64,000 bases of DNA. It comes from Rhizobium esperanzae. GTDB lineage: Bacteria > Pseudomonadota > Alphaproteobacteria > Rhizobiales > Rhizobiaceae. The translations under genes and the position numbers were made by a program. The notes beneath the pieces are model-generated. The model saw nothing but the letters and a program-made list of their open reading frames with translations. It did not search any database and was not told the origin of the DNA. Of the stretch, positions 9,408-18,425 are shown one piece after another; position 1 is the stretch's first letter; each line of letters begins with the position of its first letter. The stretch lies in the NCBI RefSeq assembly GCF_014197615.1, contig NZ_JACIFY010000020.1:1-64000 (forward strand), written 5' to 3'.

Positions 9408-9800
9408 TTAGATCGTTTTCATCGCCTCTTCCGGCCGGTCGGCGAGAACGCGGTCGGCGGCTTCGTAGTGGCCGGGCCGGATATGACCGCGCACCATGGC
9501 GAAGGCGGCCGAGAGCACGGCGACGTCGTCGGAAAAACCGATGACGGCGAAGACATCCGGGATCATGTCGATCGGCATGACGAAATAGGCAAGGGCTGCC
9601 AGCAGCACGCCTCGTACCTTGGTCGGCGTCTGTGGGTCGAGCGCGCAGTAGAAACCGGCGACGACGTCGCGCGAAAACGGAATCTGCCGCACAGCCCGCC
9701 GGAAGGTCGGCCAGAATTTCTGCCTTACGGTCTTTTCCCGCCGGCTCTGGGTGTCCTCATCGCCCGGCAACAGGATTTCCCCGAATTTGACCTCATCCAT
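9408..9800 (-). CDS. DUF1232 (YkvA-type) membrane protein
   Basis: The start at 9800 gives 130 aa and has AAAGGG about ten bases upstream; an ATG at 9854 would add 18 polar residues. The DUF1232 core is clear: a Tyr-Phe-x-x-Pro-x-Asp-x-Ile-Pro-Asp pattern (YFVMPIDMIPDVFAVIGFSD) in the middle, embedded in two short hydrophobic helices. The family is widespread and its function is unknown; members are small predicted membrane proteins. It lies 66 bp downstream of the pterin dehydratase gene on the same strand and could be cotranscribed. Confidence 0.85.
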   Translation of the reverse strand: MDEVKFGEILLPGDEDTQSRREKTVRQKFWPTFRRAVRQIPFSRDVVAGFYCALDPQTPTKVRGVLLAALAYFVMPIDMIPDVFAVIGFSDDVAVLSAAFAMVRGHIRPGHYEAADRVLADRPEEAMKTI

Positions 9801-9866
9801 CCCTGCATCCCTTTCGTGCAAGCGAACATATGGTGATGGAGGCGCGCCTTTCAAATGGCCCCGCTT

Positions 9867-10172
9867 TCAAACGATACGCCGCGCCGCCGCCTTCTCCATT
9901 GCCCTGGCGAGCTTGAAATCCAGCTCCGTCAGCCCGCCGGCATCATGCGTGTTCAGCGTCACCTCCACTTTGGAGTAGACGTTGAACCACTCCGGGTGGT
10001 GGTTGAGCTTTTCGGCCGTAATCGCCGCCTCCGTCATGAAGCCGAACGCCTCGATGAAATTCGAAAACTTGAATGTCTTCGATATCGAGGAGGCCGCGTC
10101 GTTGAGCGTCCAGCCTGCAAGCTTGGTCAGCTCAGCATCGACTGCCGCCCGTTCCAGTTTTTCCATTTTCAT
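9867..10172 (-). CDS. phhB: 4a-hydroxytetrahydrobiopterin dehydratase (pterin-4a-carbinolamine dehydratase)
   Basis: 101 aa, the standard length for this small cytoplasmic enzyme, which dehydrates 4a-hydroxytetrahydropterin after aromatic hydroxylation. The active-site motif with paired histidines is present (NHHPEWFNVYSKVEV), followed by the THDAGGLTELD stretch that supplies the third histidine. No phenylalanine hydroxylase gene is in the window, so it may serve one elsewhere or a molybdopterin-related role. The divergent phosphatase gene starts 34 bp away. Confidence 0.93.
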   Translation of the reverse strand: MKMEKLERAAVDAELTKLAGWTLNDAASSISKTFKFSNFIEAFGFMTEAAITAEKLNHHPEWFNVYSKVEVTLNTHDAGGLTELDFKLARAMEKAAARRIV

Positions 10173-10206
10173 GCGATCATCCTCTCATCTGCCGACAGGT
10201 CTACCG

Positions 10207-10707
10207 ATGAAACGCATCAGCATCCTCTTCGTTTGCATGGGCAATATATGCCGTTCTCCGCTCGCCGAAGGAATTTTTCGCCATCTCGTCGCCGAGGCAG
10301 GTTTGACTGGCCAGTTTACGGTCAAGTCCGCCGGTACCGGCGGCTGGCATGAGGGCGATCCGCCCGACCGGCGTTCGATCGCCACCGCGCAAAGCCACGG
10401 CATCGATATATCGGCACAATGTGCCCGCCGCATCCGGAGGCAGGATTTCAGGGATTTCGATCTCATCCTCGCCATGGACCGAGAGAACGTGGCAGCACTC
10501 GTCACGATCGCGCCGCCGGAAGCCGACATCCACCTCTTCGGTGATATCGCGCTGGGAACCGGAGAGGATATCCCCGATCCCTATTATGGCGGCCCGGACG
10601 GTTTCGAGCTGGTCTATACCAGGCTCTTGACCGGCTGCAGCAGCTTGCTCGAAACGCTGGGCGTCGAGCGCGCCTCATGCAGCGGGAACACTTCCTCGGT
10701 GAGGTAA
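10207..10707 (+). CDS. Low-molecular-weight protein-tyrosine phosphatase family protein
   Basis: 166-aa cytoplasmic phosphatase with the phosphate-binding loop C10-x5-R16-S (VCMGNICRS) at the N-terminus and the catalytic acid motif DPYYGG near residue 120. ATG 10207 gives the canonical MKRISILFVC opening. LMW-PTPs dephosphorylate protein tyrosines, in rhizobia often linked to exopolysaccharide control, but no kinase or polysaccharide gene is nearby. Its last 94 bases overlap the 3' end of thpR on the other strand, an antisense overlap of two otherwise complete genes. Confidence 0.9.
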   Translation: MKRISILFVCMGNICRSPLAEGIFRHLVAEAGLTGQFTVKSAGTGGWHEGDPPDRRSIATAQSHGIDISAQCARRIRRQDFRDFDLILAMDRENVAALVTIAPPEADIHLFGDIALGTGEDIPDPYYGGPDGFELVYTRLLTGCSSLLETLGVERASCSGNTSSVR

Positions 10708-11207
10708 GGGCCGCCGCCGACCGATTCGCGCGACGAAAGCAGCACGAAGCGCGGCGCGGTGAAGGTTGAGGTGTGGAAGTTGCCGCGCCCGGCCAGATAT
10801 TGCACGACATCGTCGAGCCGCGAGGATTTGAGCCGTGCCAGCGTCACATGCGGCATGAATTTGCGCGGATCCGGCGGCAGGCCGATACGCTGGCAGATGC
10901 GCTCGATCTCGCCCTGCAGCGCGTACATTTCGGGCGATTGCGAGACGCCGGCCCAGACCGAATGCGGTTTCTTCGAGCCGAAGGAACCGATGCCTTCGAG
11001 CCGGAACTGGAATTCCGGCCGGTCGATCCGGTCGAGGCGTTCTACGATTTCATCGGCCGTACGGCCGTCGACATCACCGATGAAGCGCAGGGTGATGTGG
11101 TAATTCTCCACATCGATCCATCGTGCTCCGGGGAGGCCACCGCGCAGCAATGAAAGGCTCATCGCCGCATTGCGCGGAATTTCGAGGGCGGTAAACAGTC
11201 TCGGCAT
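10614..11207 (-). CDS. thpR: RNA 2',3'-cyclic phosphodiesterase
   Basis: 197 aa from ATG 11207, which has GGGGAG about nine bases upstream; an ATG at 11252 would add 15 residues ahead of the usual MPRLFTALEIP opening. The 2H-phosphoesterase signature is present twice: HITL at residues 37-40 and HVTL (PHVTLARLK) around residue 126. The family hydrolyses 2',3'-cyclic phosphates on RNA ends and was first studied as a 2'-5' RNA ligase. The C-terminus is longer than in many homologues and overlaps the phosphatase gene on the opposite strand. Confidence 0.9.
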   Translation of the reverse strand: MPRLFTALEIPRNAAMSLSLLRGGLPGARWIDVENYHITLRFIGDVDGRTADEIVERLDRIDRPEFQFRLEGIGSFGSKKPHSVWAGVSQSPEMYALQGEIERICQRIGLPPDPRKFMPHVTLARLKSSRLDDVVQYLAGRGNFHTSTFTAPRFVLLSSRESVGGGPYLTEEVFPLHEARSTPSVSSKLLQPVKSLV

Positions 11208-11275
11208 AACGAGCACTCCCCGAATCTTTTGCAGGTGCTTACACGGAATCATGCAATCAATGACCGCGCAAGTCC

Positions 11276-11920
11276 CTATTTCTTCACAGTAGAAATCGTC
11301 CCGACGAAATTTGTGACATCGGCTTCCATCTTCCCGACCATGACGTCGACGCCTCTAGCGTTCGGATGCATTCCGTCCTCAAGCTTCAGCCCCGCATCCA
11401 GCGCCACACCGTCGAGGAAGAAGGCATAGAGCGGAACCTCGTGTTTTTCCGAAAGTTCCCGGTAGATCGGATTGAAACGTGCGGCATAATCCGCTCCCAT
11501 ATTGGGCGGCGCCATCATGCCGACGAGCAGCACGGCAATGCCACGCTCCTTTAGCCGGGCAATCATCTGGTCGAGGTTCTTCTCGCTCTCTTCGGGAGGA
11601 ATGCCGCGCAACGCATCGTTGGCGCCGAGTTCCAGAATGACGCCGTCGGTGCCGTCGGGCACCGACCAGTCGATCCGGGCGAGGCCGCCTGTTGTGGTGT
11701 CGCCGGAAACCCCGGCATTGGCGACAGCGACGTCGAGCCCCTTCGCCTTCAGGGCCGCCTGCAGCTTTTCCGGAAAGCCGTCGCCGGGCGGCAGCTGATA
11801 GCCCGCCATCAAACTGTCCCCAAAACCGACGAGATTGATCGTCCGGGCATTCGCTCCACCGGCAAAGATCAGCGAGATGGCGATGACGGTGAATTGAAGC
11901 GCGGCAACTTTAAATCTCAT
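11276..11920 (-). CDS. Arylesterase / SGNH hydrolase (TesA-like)
   Basis: 214-aa periplasmic lipase/esterase. A signal peptide covers about residues 1-25 (ending ANA). The SGNH blocks are complete: GDSL with Ser36 as nucleophile, the Gly of VANAG, the Asn of GAND, and D182-x-x-H185 (DGMHPNARG). It resembles E. coli TesA (thioesterase I/lysophospholipase L1). It is divergent from the ATPase and FtsX-type permease genes at 11993-15240, exactly the arrangement of tesA and ybbAP in E. coli, which suggests a shared role in envelope lipid handling. Confidence 0.93.
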   Translation of the reverse strand: MRFKVAALQFTVIAISLIFAGGANARTINLVGFGDSLMAGYQLPPGDGFPEKLQAALKAKGLDVAVANAGVSGDTTTGGLARIDWSVPDGTDGVILELGANDALRGIPPEESEKNLDQMIARLKERGIAVLLVGMMAPPNMGADYAARFNPIYRELSEKHEVPLYAFFLDGVALDAGLKLEDGMHPNARGVDVMVGKMEADVTNFVGTISTVKK

Positions 11921-11992
11921 TCTGGCTTCCCTAGATTGGCGAAGTGCTGTTATGCGGCCATTCGATTACGGACTTATATAGGGCGATTTCTG

Positions 11993-12700
11993 TTGGCAAA
12001 AACCATCATCGAGTTGAAGGGCGCCGATCTGACCCTTGGCAGTGCGGCCGCCTCTGTCCATGTGCTGAAGGGCATCGATCTCGATATCGCCGCGGGAGAA
12101 TCCGTCGGCATTGTCGGCCCGTCCGGTTCCGGCAAATCCACCCTGCTGATGGTGCTTGCCGGCCTGGAAAAGCTCGACAGCGGCGAGATCAACATCAACG
12201 ACACGCCGCTCCACGCACTGAGCGAGGATCAGGTGGCCGATTTCCGCGGCCGCAACATCGGCATCGTCTTCCAGTCCTTCCATCTGATCGCCAATATGAC
12301 GGCGCTGGAAAACGTCGCCGTGCCGCTGGAACTCGCCAATGTTCCCAACGCCTTCGAGATCGCCCATCGCGAACTGAAATCGGTCGGCCTCGGCGAACGG
12401 CTGAACCACTATCCCGGCCAGCTCTCCGGCGGCGAACAGCAGCGCGTGGCGATCGCAAGGGCGCTCGCCCCCTCGCCCGCCCTGCTGATTGCCGATGAGC
12501 CCACCGGCAATCTCGACACCGAGACCGGCCGACAGATCGCCGACCTCTTGTTTTCCAAGCAGGCCGAACGCGGCATGACCCTGCTTCTCGTCACCCATGA
12601 CGTCTCGCTTGCCAATCGCTGCTCGCGCCAGATCCGCGTCCGTTCCGGCCGGATCGAAGGCGACAGCGCTGCCCGCCGCAGCGAGGCGGCGATCGCATGA
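11993..12700 (+). CDS. ABC transporter ATP-binding protein (YbbA/LolD-like)
   Basis: 235 aa from a TTG at 11993, chosen because the family's N-terminus (MAKTIIELKGADLTL) begins there. An ATG at 11894 keeps the frame open but would run into the divergent esterase gene and add 33 unconserved residues. Walker A is GPSGSGKST (42-50), the signature is LSGGEQQR, Walker B is LLIADEPTGNLD. The last two features, with the VTHD switch, match the MacB/LolD class that works with FtsX-like permeases rather than classical importers. It overlaps the permease gene by four bases (ATGA). Confidence 0.9.
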   Translation: MAKTIIELKGADLTLGSAAASVHVLKGIDLDIAAGESVGIVGPSGSGKSTLLMVLAGLEKLDSGEININDTPLHALSEDQVADFRGRNIGIVFQSFHLIANMTALENVAVPLELANVPNAFEIAHRELKSVGLGERLNHYPGQLSGGEQQRVAIARALAPSPALLIADEPTGNLDTETGRQIADLLFSKQAERGMTLLLVTHDVSLANRCSRQIRVRSGRIEGDSAARRSEAAIA

Positions 12701-15240
12701 GGATCATCACGCCGCGTGTCTCGCTCGCTTTTCGCCTGGCGCTGCGTGAGCTGCGCGGCGGCATCCGCGGCTTCTACATTTTCCTCGCCTGCATCGCGCT
12801 TGGCACCGGCGCCATCGCCGCCGTCAATTCCGTTTCGCAATCGATCACCGATACGATCGCCTCGCAGGGGCAGGAACTGCTGGCCGGCGACGTCCGCTTC
12901 GAACTCAACAATCGTGAAGCCACGCCCGAGGAAATGGCTTTCCTCGAAGGCCTCGGCACCGTCTCTGTCTCGACCGGCCTGCGTTCGATGGCCCGCAAGC
13001 CTGACGGTTCCGATCAGGCGCTGGTCGAGGTCAAGGCGGTCGACGATGCCTACCCGCTCTACGGCAGCTTCGTGGCCGAGCCGGACTATCCGCTCGCAGC
13101 CCTGCTTTCGGGCCAAGGCGGCACCTATGGTGCGGTCGGGGCACCCCTGCTTCTCGATCGGCTCGGGCTTGCGGTCGGCGACGAATTGCTGCTCGGCAAT
13201 GTCAAGCTCAGCATTACCGGCACTGTCAAAACCGAGCCGGATGCCCTGTCGGAAGGTTTCGGCTTTGCACCGCGTCTGCTCGTCAGCCGCCGGGCGCTCG
13301 AAGCCTCCGGGCTGATCCAGACGGGAAGCCTGGTCGAACACGCCTATAAGATCCGGCTGGAAAACAAGGACGCGATGTCGGGCATCCAGGCGCGCGCATC
13401 AAAGGAATTTCCGTCGGCCGGCTGGGCGGTCCGCACCAGCGACCGCGCGGCACCCTCGCTCACCGAAAACATCACGCGTTTCTCGCAGTTCCTGACGCTG
13501 GTTGGCCTGACCGCGCTGATTGTCGGCGGCGTCGGCGTCGCCAATGCGGTGCGCGCCTTCCTCGATGCCAAACGCACCACCATCGCCACCTTCAAATGTC
13601 TCGGTGCCCCGGCGCAGGTCGTCGTCCTGATCTATCTCTTCCAGATCGCCATCATCGCCCTTGGCGGCATTCTGATCGGTCTCGTCATCGGCGCCCTGTC
13701 GCCGATCTTCGCCGCGCAGTTCCTGGCGCAATTCCTGCCGGTCTCCACGACACCGACCCTCTATCCAGGCGCTCTGCTGCTTGCGACGCTCTTCGGCATC
13801 CTGACGACGCTTGCCTTCGCCATCCTGCCGCTCGGCCATGCCCGCGAAGTGCCGGCAACCGCGCTCTTCCGCGAGCAGGGCTTCGAAGCCCGCCGCCTGC
13901 CCTCATGGCCCTATATCCTGCTGGCCGTCCTGTTCATGGCCGCTCTCGCGGGCCTTGCCATCCTCACTGCGTATGACCGCTTCATCGCCGTCGTTTTCGT
14001 CGGCGCGATCGTCTTCGCCTTCGTCGTGCTGCGCCTCGTCGCCGCAGCGATCGCCTGGCTTGCGCGCCGCAGCCCGCGTGTCAACTCGCCGGCATTGCGG
14101 CTGGCGATCGGCAACATCCACCGCCCCGGCGCGCTGACGCCCTCGGTCGTGCTCTCGCTCGGCCTCGGCCTGGCATTGCTGGTGACGCTGACCCTGATCG
14201 ACGGCAACCTGCGCAAGCAACTGACCGGCCGCATGAACGAGGGGGCGCCGAACTTCTTCTTCGTCGATATCCAGAGCGCCGAGGTCGACGCCTTCCGCAA
14301 TCTCGTTGAGGCGCAGGCGCCGAAAGGCAAGCTCGTCGAAGTGCCGATGCTGCGCGGCCGCATCGTCGCCTTCAACGGCGAGGACGTCACCAAGATGAAC
14401 GTGCCGGCGGCCGGCCGCTGGGTGCTGAACGGCGATCGCGGCATCACCTATGCCGACACCCTTCCGGAAAATGCAGCTCTCACCGAAGGCAGCTGGTGGG
14501 ACAAGGATTACAGCGGCGAGCCCCTCGTCTCCTTCTCCTCGGAAGAGGCGCATGAACTCGGCCTCAAGATCGGCGACAAGGTCACCGTCAACGTGCTCGG
14601 CCGCAATATCACCGCGAAGATCGCCAATCTGCGCCGCGTCCAATGGGAATCGCTGTCGATCAATTTCGTCATGGTCTTCTCGCCGAACACCTTCCGCGGC
14701 GCCCCGCATGCGTGGCTGGCGACGCTGACCGATCCCTCATCGACAGCGGCCGAAGATGCGGCGATCCTGAAATCCGTCACCAACACCTATCCGACGATCA
14801 CCAGCGTCCGCGTCAAGGATGCGATCGACATCGTCAACCAGCTGGTGGCGCAGCTGGCGACCGCGATCCGCGCTGCAGCCTCCGTCGCCCTCATCGCCTC
14901 GGTCCTCGTCCTTGCCGGCGCGCTTGCTGCCGGGAACCGGGCGCGAACCCATGATGCAGTGGTGCTGAAGACGCTGGGGGCCACGCGCGCCATGCTGATT
15001 CGCGCCTTCAGCTACGAATATCTGATCCTGGGGCTGGCGACCGCGATCTTCGCGCTGATCGCCGGCGGCGTCGCCGCCTGGTTCATCGTCGCCCGCATCA
15101 TGCGCCTGCCCTCGGCCTTTCTGCCCGATGTAGCGGGACTGACGCTGGTGACCGCCCTGGTGCTGACCGTCGGCATCGGCCTGATCGGCACCTGGCGCAT
15201 CCTCGGGCAGAAAGCGGCACCTGTCTTGCGCGAGCTGTGA
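12697..15240 (+). CDS. FtsX-like ABC permease (YbbP type)
   Basis: 847-aa inner-membrane protein. It begins with a cytoplasmic piece and a helix (LALRELRGGIRGFYIFLAC), then a periplasmic domain to about residue 260, a three-helix FtsX core (about 265-400), a further central helix pair, a second periplasmic domain, and a C-terminal FtsX core (about 720-840). This duplicated layout and length match YbbP, the partner of YbbA. Such mechanotransmission-type complexes do not import but move or extract envelope substrates. It is translationally coupled to the upstream ATPase and sits opposite the TesA-like esterase. Confidence 0.92.
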   Translation: MRIITPRVSLAFRLALRELRGGIRGFYIFLACIALGTGAIAAVNSVSQSITDTIASQGQELLAGDVRFELNNREATPEEMAFLEGLGTVSVSTGLRSMARKPDGSDQALVEVKAVDDAYPLYGSFVAEPDYPLAALLSGQGGTYGAVGAPLLLDRLGLAVGDELLLGNVKLSITGTVKTEPDALSEGFGFAPRLLVSRRALEASGLIQTGSLVEHAYKIRLENKDAMSGIQARASKEFPSAGWAVRTSDRAAPSLTENITRFSQFLTLVGLTALIVGGVGVANAVRAFLDAKRTTIATFKCLGAPAQVVVLIYLFQIAIIALGGILIGLVIGALSPIFAAQFLAQFLPVSTTPTLYPGALLLATLFGILTTLAFAILPLGHAREVPATALFREQGFEARRLPSWPYILLAVLFMAALAGLAILTAYDRFIAVVFVGAIVFAFVVLRLVAAAIAWLARRSPRVNSPALRLAIGNIHRPGALTPSVVLSLGLGLALLVTLTLIDGNLRKQLTGRMNEGAPNFFFVDIQSAEVDAFRNLVEAQAPKGKLVEVPMLRGRIVAFNGEDVTKMNVPAAGRWVLNGDRGITYADTLPENAALTEGSWWDKDYSGEPLVSFSSEEAHELGLKIGDKVTVNVLGRNITAKIANLRRVQWESLSINFVMVFSPNTFRGAPHAWLATLTDPSSTAAEDAAILKSVTNTYPTITSVRVKDAIDIVNQLVAQLATAIRAAASVALIASVLVLAGALAAGNRARTHDAVVLKTLGATRAMLIRAFSYEYLILGLATAIFALIAGGVAAWFIVARIMRLPSAFLPDVAGLTLVTALVLTVGIGLIGTWRILGQKAAPVLREL

Positions 15241-15420
15241 CCCGGCCGCGCCAGCCAAACCCTTCACCTTACGGCGATTTAACCGGCCGAGCCTTTGCAA
15301 CCCTCTTGTTTGCAATCGGCGAAAGCCTCATATTGTCTGCAGGCATGCTGGAGCTCCGCAGCGGCGCCCGGGTCGAAAACCCCGACACCGTATCTCCATC
15401 GGAGCTTGTAAGAGGAAACT

Positions 15421-16149
15421 ATGGCTGATCTTCGTAACTATCAAAGCCGCGCTCAGACCGGCGAGATGATTGATCAAGGCCTGCGCGCATATATGCTCAA
15501 GGTCTACAACCTGATGGCGCTGGGTCTGGCGATCACCGGTGTGGCCGCATATCTGTCATTCCAATTCGCCTTCTCCAACGGTGAGCTGACCGCTTTTGGT
15601 CAGGCGATCTATCTGAGCCCGCTGAAGTGGGTCGTCATTCTGGCGCCGCTGGCTCTGGTGTTCTACCTGAGCTTCCGGATCAATAGCATGACTGTGAGCG
15701 CCGCCCAGACGACATTCGCGATCTATGCCGCGCTTGTCGGCCTGTCGCTCTCGTCGATCTTCCTGATCTACACGGGCCAGAGCGTCGTTCAGACCTTCTT
15801 CGTCACCGCCGCCTCCTTCGGCGCGCTGTCGCTTTACGGCTACACGACCAAGCGTGACCTGTCGGCCATCGGCTCGTTCCTGATCATGGGTCTCTTCGGC
15901 CTGATCATCGCTTCAATGGTCAACATCTTCCTGGCTTCGTCGGCCATGCAGTTCGCGATCTCGGTGCTTGGCGTTCTGATCTTCGCAGGCCTCACCGCCT
16001 ACGACACGCAGCGGATCAAGGAACTGTACCTGGAAGCTGATGACGTCGCTGTAGCCGGCCGCAAGGCGATCATGGGTGCGCTGACGCTCTATCTCGACTT
16101 CATCAACCTCTTCATGTTCCTGCTGCAGTTCATGGGCAACCGTAAATAA
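15421..16149 (+). CDS. Bax inhibitor-1/YccA family membrane protein
   Basis: 242-aa protein with seven predicted membrane helices; the family (UPF0005, TMBIM) includes calcium-leak channels and FtsH-modulating YccA. The soluble N-terminus is about 28 residues, helix 1 begins at YMLKVYNLMALGLAITGVAA, and a conserved AYDTQRIKELY motif lies between the last helices, holding the Asp that helps gate homologues. The ATG at 15421 follows AGAGGAAACT, a good ribosome binding site. Codon use is strongly biased to common codons, so it is probably well expressed. It is monocistronic, ending at the strong terminator at 16171-16194. Confidence 0.93.
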   Translation: MADLRNYQSRAQTGEMIDQGLRAYMLKVYNLMALGLAITGVAAYLSFQFAFSNGELTAFGQAIYLSPLKWVVILAPLALVFYLSFRINSMTVSAAQTTFAIYAALVGLSLSSIFLIYTGQSVVQTFFVTAASFGALSLYGYTTKRDLSAIGSFLIMGLFGLIIASMVNIFLASSAMQFAISVLGVLIFAGLTAYDTQRIKELYLEADDVAVAGRKAIMGALTLYLDFINLFMFLLQFMGNRK

Positions 16150-16170
16150 GCAGGACGGATTGAGATCGAA

Positions 16171-16194
16171 AAGGCGGCTTCGGCCGCCTTTTTT
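16171..16194 (+). terminator. Intrinsic terminator after the Bax inhibitor-1 gene
   Basis: Perfect 8-bp stem AAGGCGGC / GCCGCCTT with a TTCG tetraloop, followed by TTTTTTGTT. It lies 21 bases past the stop codon. Confidence 0.9.
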
Positions 16195-16259
16195 GTTGCG
16201 CCGTTTTCCGCGGAGTGGTTTTAGGAAAGCCCTCTTATCCCGATGGACCAGCCGCCGAC

Positions 16260-16817
16260 ATGTCCTTCCTCCTGCGTGACGCCTCGCAAGCAGACATTCC
16301 CGCCATCACCGATATCTACCGGGAATCCGTCCTGAACGGCACGTCAAGCTATGAGATCGTGCCGCCCTCGCAAGCCGAGATGACGCAGCGTTTTGCAGCG
16401 ATCGTCGGCCAGCATTATCCCTATATATCAGCCGTCGATGCGGCCGGAGGCCTGCTCGGCTATGCCTACGCCTCGGCCTTTCGCACGCGCCCCGCCTATC
16501 GCTGGATGGTCGAGGATTCGATCTATCTGGCGCCTGAAGCGCGCGGACGCGGCATCGGCAAAGCGCTGATGAGCGAGCTGATCGACCGCTGCACCGGTCT
16601 CGGTTTCCGTCAGATGGTAGCCGTCATCGGCGGCGCCAGTCCCGCCTCGATCGCGCTTCATCTCAAGGCAGGTTTCGTGGAAGTCGGCCTGATGAGGGGC
16701 GCCGGCTACAAGCACGGCCGCTGGCTGGATACGATGCTCATGCAGCGCACCCTCGGCGAGGGCATGGCGACCGACCCGGATCCGTCTGCCTATCCCGGCA
16801 CGCTTTTTAGCGCATAA
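16260..16817 (+). CDS. GNAT family N-acetyltransferase (phosphinothricin/methionine-sulfone acetyltransferase-like)
   Basis: 185 aa from ATG 16260; a GTG at 16215 would add 15 residues before the usual MSFLLRDASQADIPAI opening. The acetyl-CoA loop Q/RxxGxG/A appears as EARGRGIGKALM near residue 100, and the N-terminal DIPAITDIYRESVLNG is typical of the Pat/Bar/MnaT subgroup, which acetylates small amines such as methionine sulfoximine. The resistance function of its relatives is known; the natural substrate here is not. It lies between a terminator and a repeat element and is probably transcribed alone. Confidence 0.88.
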   Translation: MSFLLRDASQADIPAITDIYRESVLNGTSSYEIVPPSQAEMTQRFAAIVGQHYPYISAVDAAGGLLGYAYASAFRTRPAYRWMVEDSIYLAPEARGRGIGKALMSELIDRCTGLGFRQMVAVIGGASPASIALHLKAGFVEVGLMRGAGYKHGRWLDTMLMQRTLGEGMATDPDPSAYPGTLFSA

Positions 16818-16912
16818 CCCCGAAAATCGGAATCGATTTCGGAAAGGATTATGCGCAAATTCAAAGTGTTAGAGCGTCCTCAGCGCGTCTGTCAGACGCG
16901 GAACGCTCTAAC
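16809..16912. repeat. Composite intergenic repeat with two hairpins
   Basis: A first imperfect palindrome pairs AGCGCATAA with TTATGCGC and encloses CGAAAATCG/CGATTTCG; the second, TTAGAGCGT ... ACGCTCTAA (16870-16911), encloses GCGTCTG/CAGACGC. This two-part layout after a stop codon is typical of short interspersed repeats in Rhizobium genomes. It lies between convergent genes and may also end transcription. Confidence 0.6.
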
Positions 16913-16924
16913 GGCTGATTTAGC

Positions 16925-17326
16925 CTATTTGTCGACGAGCTTTAGAGCCTTGTCGAACACCTTCAGCACCTGATTCAGCTCGTGTCCGCGCTTCAGGATC
17001 ATGCCGTTGACGTTGATGACGGAGTAAGCGCCCTGCTTGGCGGCAAGTTTCGGATTCTTCTCGATGCGGAAAAGCGGCATTTCGCCGGAGCGCTTGAAGA
17101 CGGAGAAGACCGCCTTGTCCTTCAGGTGATCGATGGCGTAGTCGCGCCATTCGCCGTCGCCGACCATGCGGCCGTAGATCCAGAGGATCGCGTCCAGTTC
17201 GCGCCGGTGAAACGTCACCGGAAGCGGGTCCTTGCTTTGCTTGTATTCCCTGAGATCGACGACGACTGAGGAACTATGGTCGACGGAACGGCTTTCGCCG
17301 TGTCGTAAATCCGGCTGATCTGTCAT
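16925..17326 (-). CDS. DUF2794 family protein
   Basis: 133 aa from ATG 17326, with GGGAG four bases upstream; the longer frame from 17392 is poorly supported. The core VTFHRRELDAILWIYGRMVGDGEWRDYAIDH is the hallmark of DUF2794, found almost only in alphaproteobacteria. It is a small soluble protein of unknown function with no signal peptide or membrane segment. The gene stands alone, convergent with the acetyltransferase gene. Confidence 0.85.
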   Translation of the reverse strand: MTDQPDLRHGESRSVDHSSSVVVDLREYKQSKDPLPVTFHRRELDAILWIYGRMVGDGEWRDYAIDHLKDKAVFSVFKRSGEMPLFRIEKNPKLAAKQGAYSVINVNGMILKRGHELNQVLKVFDKALKLVDK

Positions 17327-17684
17327 CAGTCTCCCGAGGCCTCCGCTTGTGACAGGAGAGTGACAGTGTGCCCGAGCCGCCGCAAATTGCAAGAGTCCCG
17401 CCCGTCACATTCGGCCGCACCTGACAGCGCCGCGCGTCTGCCGAGGCGTGCAAAGGACGCTACGGGACTTTGAATCTGCACATCGTACAATGCCCAGAGG
17501 AGCGCCGACGCTTTCTCGGCAGCGCCGCATTTCAGTCAAAACAGCGCCTCATTTGCAGGGGATTTATGAATCCCGGTTTGGCGCCAGCGCGCCAAAGGGC
17601 CCGGCGGAGCGTATCGACCTTAACCCCAGCCCCGAATACGCTCAGCCGGGCCGCCCGGCACTTCATCCGCAAGCGGATGAAATC
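17327..17684. other. Gene-free stretch between DUF2794 and DUF1223 genes
   Basis: 358 bases without a gene that I can support. The left part carries the DUF2794 promoter region; the right end has a hairpin TTCATCCGC-AA-GCGGATGAA at 17662-17681, immediately after the DUF1223 stop, likely the 3' end of that transcript although no T-run follows. Open frames here have no ribosome binding sites. Confidence 0.5.
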
Positions 17685-18425
17685 TCAGATGTTTTTTCCA
17701 GCCATCACCACGGTCGCGCCAAGGATCGCAGCCGGATCGCCATCTGCCGTCGCCGATTGCAGCAGAATCGCGCAGCCCTCGAGTTGCGGCCGCTGCAACA
17801 CGCTCGCCGGCAGCGTCAGATTGGTCGCCTTGCCGTCCCACATGCCGACGGTCTCGACATTGGTGACGCTGTGCAGATAGGAGATCTTCTTGCCGCTGTT
17901 TTCGCCCTTTTCGACGTCGATCGTCTTTTCCTTATCGAAATAGACCATCACGACATTGGCTTTGCCCTGCCCCGCGCCGATCTTGATCTCCAGCTCGTCG
18001 CCGCGCATCGACGCGCTGATCGGAACGGTCAGTCCGTTTCCTTCGCCGTTGTAGGTGTCGATCTTGCTGTTGATGCCGGTGAGATCGGCGCCGGCCAGAT
18101 GCCCGCGCCCGTTGACGATCGCCTGCGGCGTATAGACGTTGCTGCGGCCCATCGTTCTGGCATAGCCGTATTGCCGTTCGGTGTTTTCCTTGGAGCTCAG
18201 CGTATCGGCCCAGCCGAGATAATTCCAGTAATCGACGTGATAGGCGAGCGCGATCACATCGCCCTGGCTCACCAGCTTGCGGAACGCCGCATCAGCGGGA
18301 GGACAGGAGGAGCAGCCCTGCGCCGTAAAGAGTTCGACGACGCCTTTCGGCGTGCCGTCTTCGGCCTGCAACGAGCCTGCGAAAACAACACCGGCGATCA
18401 GCGGAATCAAGAAACGGGGGGACAT
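17685..18425 (-). CDS. DUF1223 family secreted thioredoxin-fold protein
   Basis: 246 aa. Residues 1-21 form a signal peptide (cleavage after QAE or LQA), so the protein is periplasmic. The mature part starts with VELFTAQGCSSCPPAD, a thioredoxin-like strand-helix with a C38-S-S-C41 redox pair; DUF1223 members are regarded as thioredoxin-fold proteins of unknown function. The AYHVDYWNYLGW motif that follows is conserved in the family. A disulfide or metal role in the periplasm is inference. It is a lone gene 234 bp downstream of acnA on the same strand. Confidence 0.88.
   Translation of the reverse strand: MSPRFLIPLIAGVVFAGSLQAEDGTPKGVVELFTAQGCSSCPPADAAFRKLVSQGDVIALAYHVDYWNYLGWADTLSSKENTERQYGYARTMGRSNVYTPQAIVNGRGHLAGADLTGINSKIDTYNGEGNGLTVPISASMRGDELEIKIGAGQGKANVVMVYFDKEKTIDVEKGENSGKKISYLHSVTNVETVGMWDGKATNLTLPASVLQRPQLEGCAILLQSATADGDPAAILGATVVMAGKNI

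Noticed and set aside
11894..11992. Longer N-terminus for the YbbA-like ATPase
   Set aside because: It would overlap the divergent esterase start and adds unconserved residues; the TTG at 11993 matches the family opening better.
15237..15428. 63-codon frame overlapping the FtsX-type permease end and the Bax inhibitor-1 gene
   Set aside because: No ribosome binding site, overlaps the promoter region of the next gene, no recognisable sequence.
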